From: Chamaea fasciata
Taxonomy: Eukaryota; Chordata; Aves; Passeriformes; Sylviidae
Length of the DNA stretch: 64,000 nucleotides
Direction of reading: 5' to 3'
NCBI GenBank assembly: GCA_029207755.1
Contig: JARCOQ010000003.1
Span: 99,625,982-99,689,981, forward strand
Below the pieces are notes generated by a model, which made no database searches, was not told where the DNA came from, and saw only the letters and a list, made by a program, of their open reading frames with translations. Numbering within the stretch: the first letter of the stretch is position 1; every line of letters starts with the position of its first letter. The position numbers and the translations under genes are program-made. Shown here one piece after another: positions 52,326-63,738 of the stretch.

Positions 52326-53684
52326 TCCGACTTTCTTTGAGGTGAAATAAACGGCACGCTAAGGGCAGCCTGCATGTGCCTTCTATCTAACAGTACAAAG
52401 CATATTCCTTAAATCATACAGGCTTTCACCTAAATACATCATCAATACTATCACAATACTTACACTTTGAACGTAAATGTATAAAACCAAAACACTGGCT
52501 TTAAACCAGTCAGTCAAAATAATCTCAAAACACAAGAAATATACTCATTTTAAGCTGAAAGTTAACCATTTCCAACTCAAAGCATTACCACCCTGCAGAT
52601 CAACCACATTTAGTTTCTTACTGCTTTTGACAGCCCACAAAATCATTGCTGATTGATGCCTTCAACCATAAATGCAGCTCTAGATCCAATATAATGGGAT
52701 TTAGGCCCACCATGAGAAGGAGCAAACTCTACCATATTCCTGCTCTTACAATGCCAGTTCTGTCCACTCAGTCCCCAACTATCCCTGTATCAACCATGCT
52801 GGAAGCCAGTTCCCACTGCTAACCATTCCACATTCCCATAGCCCCATGTATGATGTAAGCACACCGGAGTTGCACACTGATAGCTTCTAAGAGATAACAT
52901 AATGCCTCAGGGGGAAGGTGTTGCACAAGTACAAATTTTGCCACTGCATTTGGATTTCAAAGTCTTGAATGTCAAAAGACAAGACTCCAAAAAGAGGAAC
53001 ATAGCCCGAAGCAACCACAACTGCTTTCACATTTTCTCAGTGCCTAAGGAAAAGAAATAATGGTACTTTAAAGCACAAGTGAGACTGACATTGGAATAAT
53101 GAATAGTTCTGTGCTAACTAAAAAGCATGAAAAGCATATAGACAATGCAGAAATTTGACAACTAGAGGTAAAAAACTAGGTATTGAGAGACTCATCCTTT
53201 AGTTGAATGGGCAGAGATGATGACTAAAACTCAAGTTTTTAAAGATAAAAATATCACCTGAAAGGGCCTTTTTAAACTAAAAGCAGCAATACAACCAAAA
53301 CCAGAAGGAATTAAAGCAGGTAAAATTAAGTCAGGGAGGAAAAAAAAAAAAATCACCCATGTGGCTAATTTTTCTGTCATCTAACAACAAAACCAAAAAA
53401 TATCAGGCTATGAGAAAACAAGGCTTTTACTAAAGTAATTGTAAAGATTCTGTAAATACTGTCCAAGAGACCTGACCAGATTAATACCTCTCTGGTTTAT
53501 AAAGCAAAACACTTAAGAACCTATGAGTCTCTTAAAAAGATTTACAGTGACAGGGAGATTCACTGATTCTTGTCGGATCCAAAGTTCAAGGCAATTTAAA
53601 AAGGCTTTAAAAAAGCAATAAAAAGGTTCCTTTAGGATCAAAGGTAAAAATTAATTCATTCGCTAAACAGTGACCTACTTAGGT
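52326..53684. other. Intergenic, between a CR1 fragment and the NOL10 3' end
   Basis: AT-rich sequence with an A-rich run near 53340. No exon, poly(A) signal that clearly belongs to another gene, or repeat was recognised. Confidence 0.55.
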
Positions 53685-54494
53685 TCAAGGATTTTTTAAA
53701 ATTTATTTAACTAAACTCTTTTTTTTGAAGCATAGGAAACTACTGGCATGGCCTTAAAGTGCTTGTTATATGAACATACACCACTTGATCTATGTTGAAC
53801 CACAGCTGGTTTTCCAAAACAGAAACATCAGGATCAGGTTTTGTATTTACAAGAGCTAAGTTAATAGGACGACTCTTCTGAACTTCTCCTTTATACACTG
53901 GTGTGGCAAGAGAGGTTTCCTTACAGAATGACTCAGAGGAACCCAAATCAGGCATTCTCAGCTGTCCTCCTGACAACCATTTGTACCATTTGCTACTGAA
54001 GGCAACCCAAGAATATAAAGCCAAAGTCAGTTTTTGAAAAATCCAATTGTGTGTCATCCTCCAACAACCAGAAAAAATTGTTGTGCCCTTGTAAAGATAG
54101 ATAAGCTTTTAGGCAAAATAACTTACCCTTGATCTTTTATCTAAGCAGTCACAAAGATTTCAGAAACTGAAACACACAGCTCGTTAAATAAAAGACAGGC
54201 AGCCTCGTTGTATACATAAATTCTTATATAGAAAACATCCAGGGTTACATCATAACCAATTGCTGGTGATTTCTGAACAAATACAGTTCACAATGGACCA
54301 TATTCATAGTGTGCTTTGGTCAGTACTTTAACTTTCATAAACTTTTCAGTAACCAACACAAGGTTTAGGAAGTCCTGGTTTTGTGTTCACCAATGAATCA
54401 AAATACAAATTCACTGGTACTGTGTCCCAATTTGAAAAATCCCCTTTTTCAAATAAGAAATGAGGTAAAAAGTTTCTTAAAAAACCCCCATAAA
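53685..54494 (-). other. NOL10: Probable NOL10 3' UTR
   Basis: From the NOL10 stop codon down to the only AATAAA hexamer in reach (minus strand 53707-53702) there are about 0.8 kb with no recognised repeat. The cleavage point about 20 bases past the hexamer is inferred; a U- and GU-containing stretch follows it. A 105-codon open frame lies inside on the same strand (54057-53740) and is discussed as a finding. A longer 3' UTR that reads through this site cannot be excluded. Confidence 0.65.
53702..53707 (-). terminator. Candidate NOL10 polyadenylation signal (AATAAA)
   Basis: TTTATT on the plus strand reads AATAAA on the minus strand, about 790 bases after the NOL10 stop codon. It is the only canonical hexamer, and no ATTAAA was seen, between the stop and this point. 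It is assigned by position and has not been tested. Confidence 0.6.
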
Positions 54495-54614
54495 TCAATG
54501 AAATAGTCGTCCTCTTCCACGTCTGCTCTTGAGATGACTGGCAGAGCGCCGAAGAGTTTTCCTCTCTTGACGATGTTGTTTCTCAGCTTCCTGCTGTTTC
54601 CTTTGCTGCTCTGA
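54495..54614 (-). CDS. NOL10: NOL10 last coding exon and stop codon
   Basis: This exon follows a weak acceptor (AATATTCCAG) and encodes 39 residues plus TGA in phase 0. The peptide begins SEQQRKQQEAEKQHRQERK, a helical Gln/Glu/Lys-rich run. It then becomes strongly basic with TLRRSASHLKSRRGRGR and ends in LFH. The closing Arg-rich and RGR-type tail is a likely nuclear or nucleolar localisation and RNA-binding segment (inference from composition). Length and ending agree with vertebrate NOL10 as I recall it. The TGA occupies 54497-54495 on the minus strand. Confidence 0.92.
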   Translation of the reverse strand, partial: SEQQRKQQEAEKQHRQERKTLRRSASHLKSRRGRGRLFH

Positions 54615-54984
54615 CTGGAATATTAAAACAAAAATAGACTCAGATTCCTGTAAATTTAAACATCACCTTGTCCTTGTTGTCCCACTATCAATATATCAAG
54701 TCATAATTCCATTAAGCAAATCTGGAAATGTTACCATTAGTTGCCCCATGCTATTTTGTGTCAGACTGTAATTGTTAATTCTAGATATCCTTAGGCATTA
54801 TCATTCCAAGTTTTTGCAGAGCAAATGTTTAACACAAACATGTTAAAAAACAGTGAATAATGTATGTCAGATAAAAAACAATCCTTAACAATACACTCCA
54901 GAATTTATATTTAAATACCCTTAAGAAAATCAATCCCAATTTGTGGTGACCTAGTATCTACTTTGGTTAACTAGTGTTTTCAAG

Positions 54985-55120
54985 TTTAGTCACAGAATAG
55001 AATAAACTGAGTTGGAAGGGATCCACTGGTTACCACTGAATCCAAGCCCTGGCCAAAATCACACTGTGTGCCCAAGAGTATTGTCCAAATGCTTCTTCAA
55101 ATCTGTCAGGTTTAATATTG
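54985..55120 (-). mobile_element. CR1 LINE fragment, 5'-truncated, in the NOL10 last intron
   Basis: On the plus strand the piece opens with TCACAGAATAGAATAAACTG, then AGTTGGAAGGGATCCACTGG. It continues through a stretch like the CR1 text 'GTGTGCCCAAGAGTATTGTC'. This is the reverse complement of a bird CR1 3' end, so the element's sense strand is minus, the same as NOL10. It is only about 135 bp, as expected for 5'-truncated CR1 copies. It has many substitutions, so it is not recent. Confidence 0.75.
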
Positions 55121-55990
55121 CACAATTTAGTTTTAAAAAGACAGAACAATTAGTTAAATTTGCTGAAGCATACATGTCCCCTAAAATGTATTCTTAGGAG
55201 TTCTTGAAAGTATTTATTATGCTGTATGCAATTCTAGAAGGACTTTCTACATGAAAATAATTCTAAATCTCTGCTCCTGTGGCACATTCTCTTTTAATGT
55301 TTCTTTTAATCAAAAACATGCTGGAAGATGTTTTGATGTACCATGTGGATGAAATGGCTCTTACAGCCACAAACTACTATTTTCTTTGGAAGACTAAAGC
55401 TCTTTAAACTAAGCATAAACTGTAACTAGCAGACTTGAACTAGCCAAGCTCAGGCAACTGTTCATGTAAAAATGTACTCCAGCAATTTGAGCAATTTCAA
55501 GCAGCCCAGGATAACTGCACCGACAGTGTGACAGGAATACCACTGTGGATGCAGCTGCATTCCCACTGCATCTCATTCTATAATCAACAGCATTCATGTC
55601 AGCTTGTCTCCCCCAGTCTCCCATTCACATATCATTTAAGCTGAGCTAGAAGGTTTGCTTGCATGGACAGCATTTTGGCTGAGGTGAGATACAAAACAAT
55701 TTACCAAATATAGCAATCAGGCCATGCTGGTATCAAGGCAGAAAAAGCTACTGGTCTTAAAAGAGTTTGATGAAATTAATGAATTCCCATTTTCACTGTA
55801 AGCAGAGAAACAAGAAACCCACTATACAAAAACACAGGTTGTTTCTCTCTGTCTCCAGACTTATTCTGAAAGAGCCTTGATGAATCTTAAGTTCATGTTG
55901 ACAGCTACTCATAGTGTACTGAAACTGAATTACCTTGCTCTGCATTAGAAATTTTAAGGTTTGGGGTTTTTAATGGTCTTCCATAGTATA

Positions 55991-56110
55991 GGGGTGTGTG
56001 TGTATATATATATGTAGATGTAGATGTATATATATGTGTGTATATATATATATGTAGATGTATATATATTCATTCATTCTAGTAGTATATATATTCTAGT
56101 AGTATAAGTA
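55991..56110. repeat. Compound AT/GT microsatellite in a NOL10 intron
   Basis: A (GT)n start passes into (TA)n runs, interrupted by two or three copies of TGTAGATG, then by a doubled TCATTC and by two copies of a TTCTAGTAGTATA-like unit. The mixed structure shows repeated local duplication. It is probably length-variable between individuals (inference). Confidence 0.85.
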
Positions 56111-58170
56111 CTTTGGTATTTCAGAAATCCTGCTATTTTGTTAGATCTATTTGCTATGATAAAGCATATTGAAATTGAATAATTAACTGCCACACTGTAG
56201 GAATCATATTCAAATTCCCTGAAAACTAAACTGTGAAATATCAATGACAAACAGATTCAGCACTGGATCTGTCAGTGGTAGCTGGGCATCAGGACGCTAC
56301 CAACATACCACACCTGCAGGAGCCAAGTTCAGCCTGAGTTCTACTGACTTGGGAGTTGAAGTGACACCAACCCTATGGAAGGACAATTCTCTCCCCTACT
56401 AAATCTTTCCACCTACTCTTAAATACACCTGCCCTTTGAGGAAAGGGCATCACAAAGCAGAAGCTGACATTTCAAGTGACACTAAAATCCCCTTTTTGGC
56501 TTGTCAACTCCAACTCTTCATCGTCTGAAAAGGAGGATGCCAAGACTGCATAGCATGACTTCCTCCTAGCTCTCCCTGCTTCATTCCTTAGGACTTCAGA
56601 AGATACGCAGAGAGTTTGTTTATTTGAGAGAAGACTTGTCTTACTTTGTTATTCTCTTGATAGGAGAAAATATCTCCACTGCAGATGCATTATTTTTCTT
56701 TAAATTAGATTTTAAAAAATCGTTTTAATGTAGATGACTATAGCGTACATATTTCAATAACGCAGTATCAATAAATAGTGAGGAAAAGAAAATCTATAAA
56801 TGTTAGAAGCACCATAATTAAAGAAAACCCTCAAAGCTGTATCTTATCTGATGGAATCAAGTAAAACTGGCATTCCGAACCACTGCTGTGCCAGTCTTCC
56901 TGGATGGTCTGTCTACCTTGCTCCCAAATCTTAGTCAGCAAAAGGTGGCAGATCAGTGTGCAACATCTACCGAAAGAAACCTTGTGGCTTCGCACTTCTT
57001 AAGTTAAACCTACCGTAAAAAAGATTGTGCTTTGAAGCCCTGCAAAGCCCATTTATTAAGCTACAAGACACCAATATCAGATGTAACATACCAACATTAC
57101 AGAGTTGGTAAAATCACCAGAAAGGCTACCCTACATGGCACTGCAGAGGAATTTGCAACTTATTCCACAGTCACATTTTAAATTCCAGTAATATAGGAGT
57201 AACAAACAAACGAAAAAAGACATCTGCAAACAGATAATAATCCATAAAGTAAGTAAGATACAAACAGTCAATAAAACTGTGGGGTTTTGTTCCTTCAGGC
57301 ATATCCAATGCAACAATTAAATACCTAATCAGCCATTTTTCTGACAGTGTATTACCAGTGAGAACAGTATTTCACCAGTAGTATGGAGAAATGTTTTATA
57401 GCAAAGATGTTTACCTGAGGAAAACCAATTTTAACCAAAGTAAAAGTTGTCAGGTTAAGTATCAATGCATATGGGTCTTCAGCTTTTAAACTGAATCCTC
57501 TCCTCTAAAGCAATTTTCTAGTAAAAAAATCCCTAAGTGTACTGCAGCAGTAGCAGAGGCACATAGGCATTTATTTAACTGTCCCCACACTATGAAGCAA
57601 TCACCTACAAAATACAACCTACAAAACTCTTTAGAAATGAAATTCAAAACCCTTTGGAAAGGTAAATAGGCAGCAGTCAACTACACACACTTCACATGGA
57701 ATTTGACAACCAGGATAGGATCAGAGCTCATTCCTGTGACCTGTGTTAGATAAGGTCAATAACAAAGGTTGTTTGGAGCTCTGCTTCTATCATGCTGAGA
57801 CCTCTCAACACGCTAAATCAAGAGAAAGCCTAAATTGCAACACCCTGAATTGCATTTGGACCTGCAGACTGAGATCTGATCAGTGCTGGCACTTAAGTCA
57901 CAGGCAAGGCCACAAGCTTCTGGTGGTACCTCTGCAAATAAACCATTAAAAGATGCAAGCCATTATTTTCCACCGGAACATAAGGTTTTATGAGTGTTGC
58001 CTGAGTTATTCGGGATAAACACAGAGTTCTACCTGAGGCTTTCATTCTCTTGGCAAGAACCTGAAGAGTTGGCAGCTTATAAAGAAATGAAGAGGGACAT
58101 TTGCTTGACGGTTTTAAGTTCCTGTTCTTTCATGCAAAAACTAAAGTTACTTGTGCATTATCTTAAAAAC

Positions 58171-58186
58171 TATATATATATATATA
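58171..58186. repeat. (TA)8 run next to a NOL10 splice donor
   Basis: Eight TA units occupy intron positions +7 to +22 after the donor of the penultimate NOL10 exon. U1 snRNA pairs with about the first six intron bases, so the core donor is intact. Confidence 0.85.
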
Positions 58187-58192
58187 GCTCAC

Positions 58193-58295
58193 CTTCTTTA
58201 ATTTGAACGTTGCCTGTTTGCTGCCTACTGTGGTATCAGACACATTGAGTGTGCCAAGTTTTTCTTCAAGCTTTAAACGATCTTCAAGAGTTTTC
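58193..58295 (-). CDS. NOL10: NOL10 penultimate coding exon
   Basis: This 103-nt exon supplies the last base of a split lysine codon followed by 34 codons. The acceptor is TTCTCTGCAG and the donor is GTGAGC. The peptide begins KTLEDRLKLEEKLGTLNVSD and continues TTVGSKQATFKLKK, which matches the conserved block near the C terminus of vertebrate NOL10. The threonine-rich TLNVSDTTVGSKQ piece may contact other processome parts, but its role is not known to me. A (TA)8 repeat starts only seven bases into the following intron, which is unusually close to the donor. The exon is only 103 nt, so losing it would shift the frame of the last exon. Confidence 0.92.
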
Positions 58296-61200
58296 CTGCA
58301 GAGAAAAACTAACATTAGGCCCTATTTTTGCCATCTTTTTACTATAATGAAAGTTGATAATGCAGTCAAAAAGTATTTCAATTTCTCTGAAATGCCATAG
58401 CTAAAAAAATAAACATTCAGGAAACAAAGACAAATTCAAGTCATTCCCTCCATATACTGCTTTCAGTAAAAACACTTTTAAAATTTATGTAAAGTTCATT
58501 GTTTTTGCTGCTAAAAAAGTAACATGACTCTAGTTGAGAAAGAAACCACACCCTTCTATTGCTATAGTTTTCTATGAAATGTCTGAAAAAGTCGGTGATA
58601 TTAAACTGCACAAATGTAAGGTTAGATATATTCAGTTTCCTTGAAGTCTTATAATTTCTAAATTGTAAACACTTTTAAGGGAAGGAAGTAAGCTTGAATA
58701 TACCCCAAAATGCATTAATCTCCAAACAAATCACTTCACTACTTAATTCAAGCACAAATGCTTGTTTGGACACTGTGCCTGCAACAGTCTAAGTAGTTTT
58801 CTGAATAAAAGAACAATATAAACAAGAGAATGTGATAAAGACAAAACCTGGGCCCAGACAGGATCTCCAAAGAAGCATATGCCTTCAAGCACACTGCCTA
58901 TCACTGAGTTTCTGTAAGCAAACTGGTGTAGAGCCTCTCCCTCAGGCATCAAACTCCAGCATTTCTGTGGAGAACAGGGTAGGTGGTGTGGTCAAAATTA
59001 ACAGTTTTCAGCTCTCCTCCACTGGAAGTTAATGTCCTGCAAAAGCAAGACACATGGATGTGCCCCACTTGCTCCAGGTTGTGAGCTGGTATTTAACATC
59101 ATAGCTGCTGACTGCAGTTAAGCTGGGGTGTAAACTGGAACAGGTGAGGAGTGAAAAAACACCTTGTTCCCACACAGCCTCCAGCTCAGGGGGGAGGCAG
59201 GCAGGCAGGGAGAGCACTGGCTTCAGCCAGCCTCCCTAAAGGCACCTGTGAGTCCTAACATGGAGCATCCTTCTCCTATAAAGCAAGTCCTACGAGTTAA
59301 GTAGCACCCTCTGAGAATATGACATGGCTTGTGTGATCAAACTCACTCTTTGTGTACTTAGAAAACATTCTCCTAACTGTAAACAAAATTACTTTCTGCA
59401 ATTTGAGATGCTATTAGAGCTTCATTAGCTCTCTCCAAAGCGGGCCAAGAGACATTTTCTGTACAATTTTTATAGTGGAAAATAAATAATCACAAAAATA
59501 GAGATGACATATATATAATAAAATAGCAGCAAGCAAAGTCAATGGCATTTACTGTGTATGAAGAACTCATGGCTGTGGCCTATGCATGAAGTCTCTGAAG
59601 TCCCCTGAATTTTGGTTAATGAGCCATTTCATGTAACAAAGACTTTTCAGATTAACAATGAAAAATTACTGTCAATAACTACTCTAATTCTCATGACTAG
59701 GTACTTTGTATTTTTTTCTTAGTATATTTTTCATTGAGTACATGTAAAAACTTGTTCCATCTGTGCGAATCGGAAAGACAAGCTAAGCCTTAGAGCTAAC
59801 TGTGGCAGAAGATCAGTCACCAACATTGTGGTGGGATTTCTACATTCAAGTGAAGTCCCATTTTTCTCCCCTTTGAAAGTGAACTGGAGAAATATGGCTA
59901 CTACCCAGCAATTATTTAGCATGACTGCCTAGACACTGCTTCAGTCAGGAGAAAAATTAAAATGAGTAGATACTAGCAACATGCTGTGCGGTTGTAATCT
60001 TACTGAAAAAACAAAGGTATGGCTCTATTTATCTGAAAATGTGCAGACCTCAAGTGATAGTGAATTGTACATACTGATACACAAACAACAGCTGGGTTTT
60101 TTGGTTTTGGTTGGATTTTTTTTTTCCTCTTCCTCAACAAATCAATTCAAAGGATACATTGTGAGAAGTGCATTCCACTGCCCAAATGTAAAAACCAAAC
60201 AAAAATTTCCCCTGCAATTTTTTTTTCCTTATTGTAAGAAGACAGTTTTACAGGACTTCTGCTGTAAAACAGGAATACCTCTTTAGCAATATTAAGGAAT
60301 ATCAACTAAGCTTTTTTTGGCTTTCTTGGCCACCTCTGAAGACACATACATTAACTGTCATACTTTTAATAAAATATGACTACTATGATTTTTGACACGT
60401 TTTAACTTCAGTAACATACTCTTTAAAGGGACATCAAGTAAATCAAGAGAACTCTCAGCACACAGATAAAAATCCTTTCCTTTTATGGCTTCCTTTCAAG
60501 TTACTAGGTAGGAAACTTATGTTGCAGGGAAAGAAAGCAAGGATTTGCAGGTTTGTTGTGCAAGCGTAAGAGTACGAAAGGGGAAAATTAAACATAGATT
60601 GACTTGAGACAAGGTGTTTTACAGAACCATGAGTAAATTTTGCAGCTTTCCTGCACAGAGAAATGTGTAGACTGTTGGTCTAGGAAGAAATTTATAGTAC
60701 ACACCACTGCTTTAAAAGTTGGGCTTGGAGCTGTGCTGAGTCAGGAACATGTCAAAAGAAACACCCAGTTTTATATAAGTCATTAACTGTTTCCTCAGGT
60801 AGAACATTATATGATTAGAGAAAAAAAGAACATCTAGCCATTAAATGCATAGTGAAGGTATTAAGGTACTTAATTATATTGGTCACAGACCATCATTCCG
60901 TAATTTGGATATATCAAATCAAAGACAAACATGCCAGTCTCACCAGATTGTACATGCCACTACAGTCTTTCCAATTTTCAGTATGCTACTTGAATTAATT
61001 ACTTTTGTGCTGACTACTTATCACTGAGTAAGGCCAGCACAAAACGTATTTACTTTCTTCACAGAATTCTAATATGTAAAAATGCTTACTAACTAAACAA
61101 GTTAGCTCACAACACAGGCTAAATCATTATGACTACAAAATCGTCAGATATGCATTATATGAGACATATATCAGCTGTTGATTTTTAAATTTCTTCTAAG

Positions 61201-63490
61201 AATTTGAGGAACACCAAGGTCCATACTGAGAACAATGGTTGGATGAACACAAACGGGATCAGTGAGTATAGAGCTAATTGCTTAGACAAAGATTAAAAAA
61301 AACCCCATGTAAGTAAATTCAACGACAGCAACTCAGAAAACAAAGGAAGTGATGTTACCACATTCATTTTTTTGGTCATCCTATTCAGTCCTCAAATTCC
61401 TCTCTTTTTTTTTTACATCTATGCATCTACCAGAGACGGTAACTATTAGCAGCAAATCTTAAGACAGATTCTCCTTTCTTTACAAGCAGCCTGTTAAAAG
61501 TCTTTTGATGGTTTATGTCATCACTGATATTCCTTCATCTACAGGACAGGTCTGTGGTTTTGGCTTTTCGTGGGGTGAAGTAATTCTTTTTCTCCCTTAA
61601 ACCCATATGAAAGCATCTACTTTGCCCTGTGTCACACTGCATTTTTTTTTCCTAAATGTTTCTCTTCCTAACAACTGTCTTGGCTTATTTACTTGAATTT
61701 CCACACTGTTGTTCACAGTTAAGCCTTCCATGTTTTGAACAAAATGAAATCTTTATGTTTCAAATTGAGTGTCCTTGAGAATCTGCTTTAGAGCTTAGCA
61801 ACTGAATTTGTGCAAAAGAACAGTATATGACTAGGCTGCAGTCATACAGCCTTTTAATGAAGTATTTAACTTGGACTGAAAATACAGTGTCATTTGACCA
61901 GTGTTTCAGGCTCCTTCCAAGTTACAGCTAATATGACTATAAACCTAATCACAATGTAAAAAAAATATATTTTTGACCTATAATACTTTGCTGGAGTATC
62001 CAGAGTAGATTTTCTCTTGACAAAGAAGAAAAACTGATAAAGTTAATCATGAAACAAAGAAAAAAGGAAAAATAATCAGAAGAAAATTAATGGAAATACC
62101 TAAGGAAATTAAAAGTTCAGAATAAATGGGTTTATTCAACAAAAAAAAAAACGAAGAAAAATCCCTGTTTGAAATCACTGGCTGACAAAAAACAGCTAAG
62201 GAAAACATGGCAATCAGTTCTGCTGAACTGCTATAAATCCCTATTAATAAAATACCACTATTTCTATTTAAAAGAGGTCTTACAGGTACAACATGGAAAT
62301 CATAGACCATCTGACTACCATAGGAACACTGTCTTGCTAATAGTTAAAAATCTATTTTAATGATCATTTTAATGATCATTCTAGTTAAAAGACTGAATTT
62401 TTATCAAGTGCTTCTTTATGTGCCTCCTGAAAATTTTCATCATAAAACAACTAGATTGTAGAGTAGTCATTAGTGACATAAAGCAACAGCTCCATTATAT
62501 TATTCACTTTCTTTTCTTTGGCTGTATAACTTCATTCTAAATAAAATCAAAATGTTTATTACGAGATCCATCTAGCCCAACAACCCATTTTCAATATTAT
62601 TCAAAATTCTGCTCTGCACCAGCAGTGCTGCAAGAATATTGAAGCCACTGTCTTCAAAGGTTTAATGAGTGTCTGTGCTCCAAACAATAAAATGCTATTA
62701 AATCTCATCTTCTGAAGGGCTCAACTCACCTCTGAAGAAAACTAAATCAATGAGATTTGCAGTTGTTGAGCACCTCAAATGCATGTCCTTTAATTTAATG
62801 TGCTCTTCCTTCAGTTTGACATGCTTATCCATGTACTTATTGTTTCAGATGATTATCAATTTAAGGAAATGAAAAAACCAAACCAAACCAAAAAAGCTAC
62901 ACTTAACAAAAACTCTCCTAGCCTGGTATTTTGTATTGCAAAAAGAAAAACAGAAACAGTAAGTCCTGACATTATAAGAACAGTGTAGATTTTGAAAATT
63001 TCTTGATGCCATAAAAACATCCAAGACAAAACAATTTTTCTTTTACCACGCTGACCCATTTTGATCCTACTCCCAAAACAGTGACTACTCACAAAGTATT
63101 CTAAACCCTTTTAGACAGTCAGATGAAAAACATCATCTGTTAACAGTCTGTTAACCTCATACTGACACTGGTGGAGAAATATACCCAGTCTCACAAGAGA
63201 TCACTTTTACCCGTGAGAATAGCACTTCACCAACACTGAATAGAGGATCCCCCAACTTGACACAGTAATATCTTACTCATTTCATTTGTGTTGTGTCTCT
63301 GTCCTACTTCAAATAGTGTTTTGTTTATCTACAAAACAAAGCTTTCAACGACTATGTCACTTTACCCTTGGATCGCCAAATGTAGCTTTACTACCAAGTG
63401 CTTCCAACCAAAACATTGCGGGCCTGCACTGTAGGGAAATATCTGAGAATCATCCACTCCCACCTATTAAAATAGGAACATTAGTCTTAC
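58296..63490 (-). other. NOL10: NOL10 intron before the penultimate exon
   Basis: This intron of 5,195 bp runs from a GTAAGA donor to a pyrimidine-rich TTCTCTGCAG acceptor. It is AT-rich and nearly free of repeats. It contains a short 12-bp duplication (about 62357-62380) and a possible very old CR1 remnant near 62563-62650. No exon, RNA gene or promoter was recognised. Confidence 0.88.
62563..62650 (-). repeat. Possible very old CR1 remnant in a NOL10 intron
   Basis: The phrase GATCCATCTAGCCCAACAAC, followed by a stretch ending GCAGTGCTGCAAGAATATTG, resembles the reverse complement of old CR1 subfamily 3' regions ('ATCTAGCCCAGTATCC' type). Similarity is weak and recalled from memory. Chance or another repeat family is possible. 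Confidence 0.35.
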
Positions 63491-63738
63491 TTCATTAATT
63501 TTTGTTTTTTGGCAGAGTCTTTGAAGCTTCTGAATTCTTCTCCTTCTTTAATCTCAAAAAACTGAGGTTTTAGTAATGTTTGCTGATCCTCCTTGAGCCT
63601 TTCCTGCCGCTTTAGTTTTTCCTCTTGGCGTAAAAGCTTGCGCTGTTTCCTGACCTCTTCAACCCAGCCTTTTTCATCATCTGAACTCTCAGAACTTTCT
63701 GCATCACTTGCTTTTCCTTCTGGTTCTTCCTCCTCTTC
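63491..63738 (-). CDS. NOL10: NOL10 third-from-last coding exon
   Basis: This 248-nt exon begins on a codon boundary after a TCTGCAG acceptor and ends with two bases of a lysine codon before a GTAAGA donor. It encodes 82 full codons. The first 22 residues are acidic and serine-rich (EEEEEPEG, then DAESSESSDDEK), typical of casein kinase 2 target stretches in nucleolar proteins (inference). Then comes GWVEEVRKQRKLL and a long charged Lys/Arg/Glu/Gln helix that is probably coiled coil. The exon ends with LKPQFFEIKEGEEFRSFKDS, the most distinctive NOL10 block, which lies after the WD40 domain in the full protein. The frame is open throughout with no frameshift. Codon use is ordinary for a vertebrate gene. 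Confidence 0.93.

Larger units (their letters stand above)
54615..58192 (-). other. NOL10: NOL10 last intron
   Basis: This intron of 3,578 bp runs from the GTGAGC donor to the TTCCAG acceptor. It contains a bird CR1 fragment (54985-55120), a compound AT/GT microsatellite (55991-56110) and a (TA)8 run beside the donor (58171-58186). No further exon was recognised in it. Small open frames in it look like chance. Confidence 0.88.

Noticed and set aside
1..53684. ODC1 or HPCAL1 exons expected from mammalian gene order
   Set aside because: None of their distinctive peptides were found in any frame I read. They are probably outside the window.
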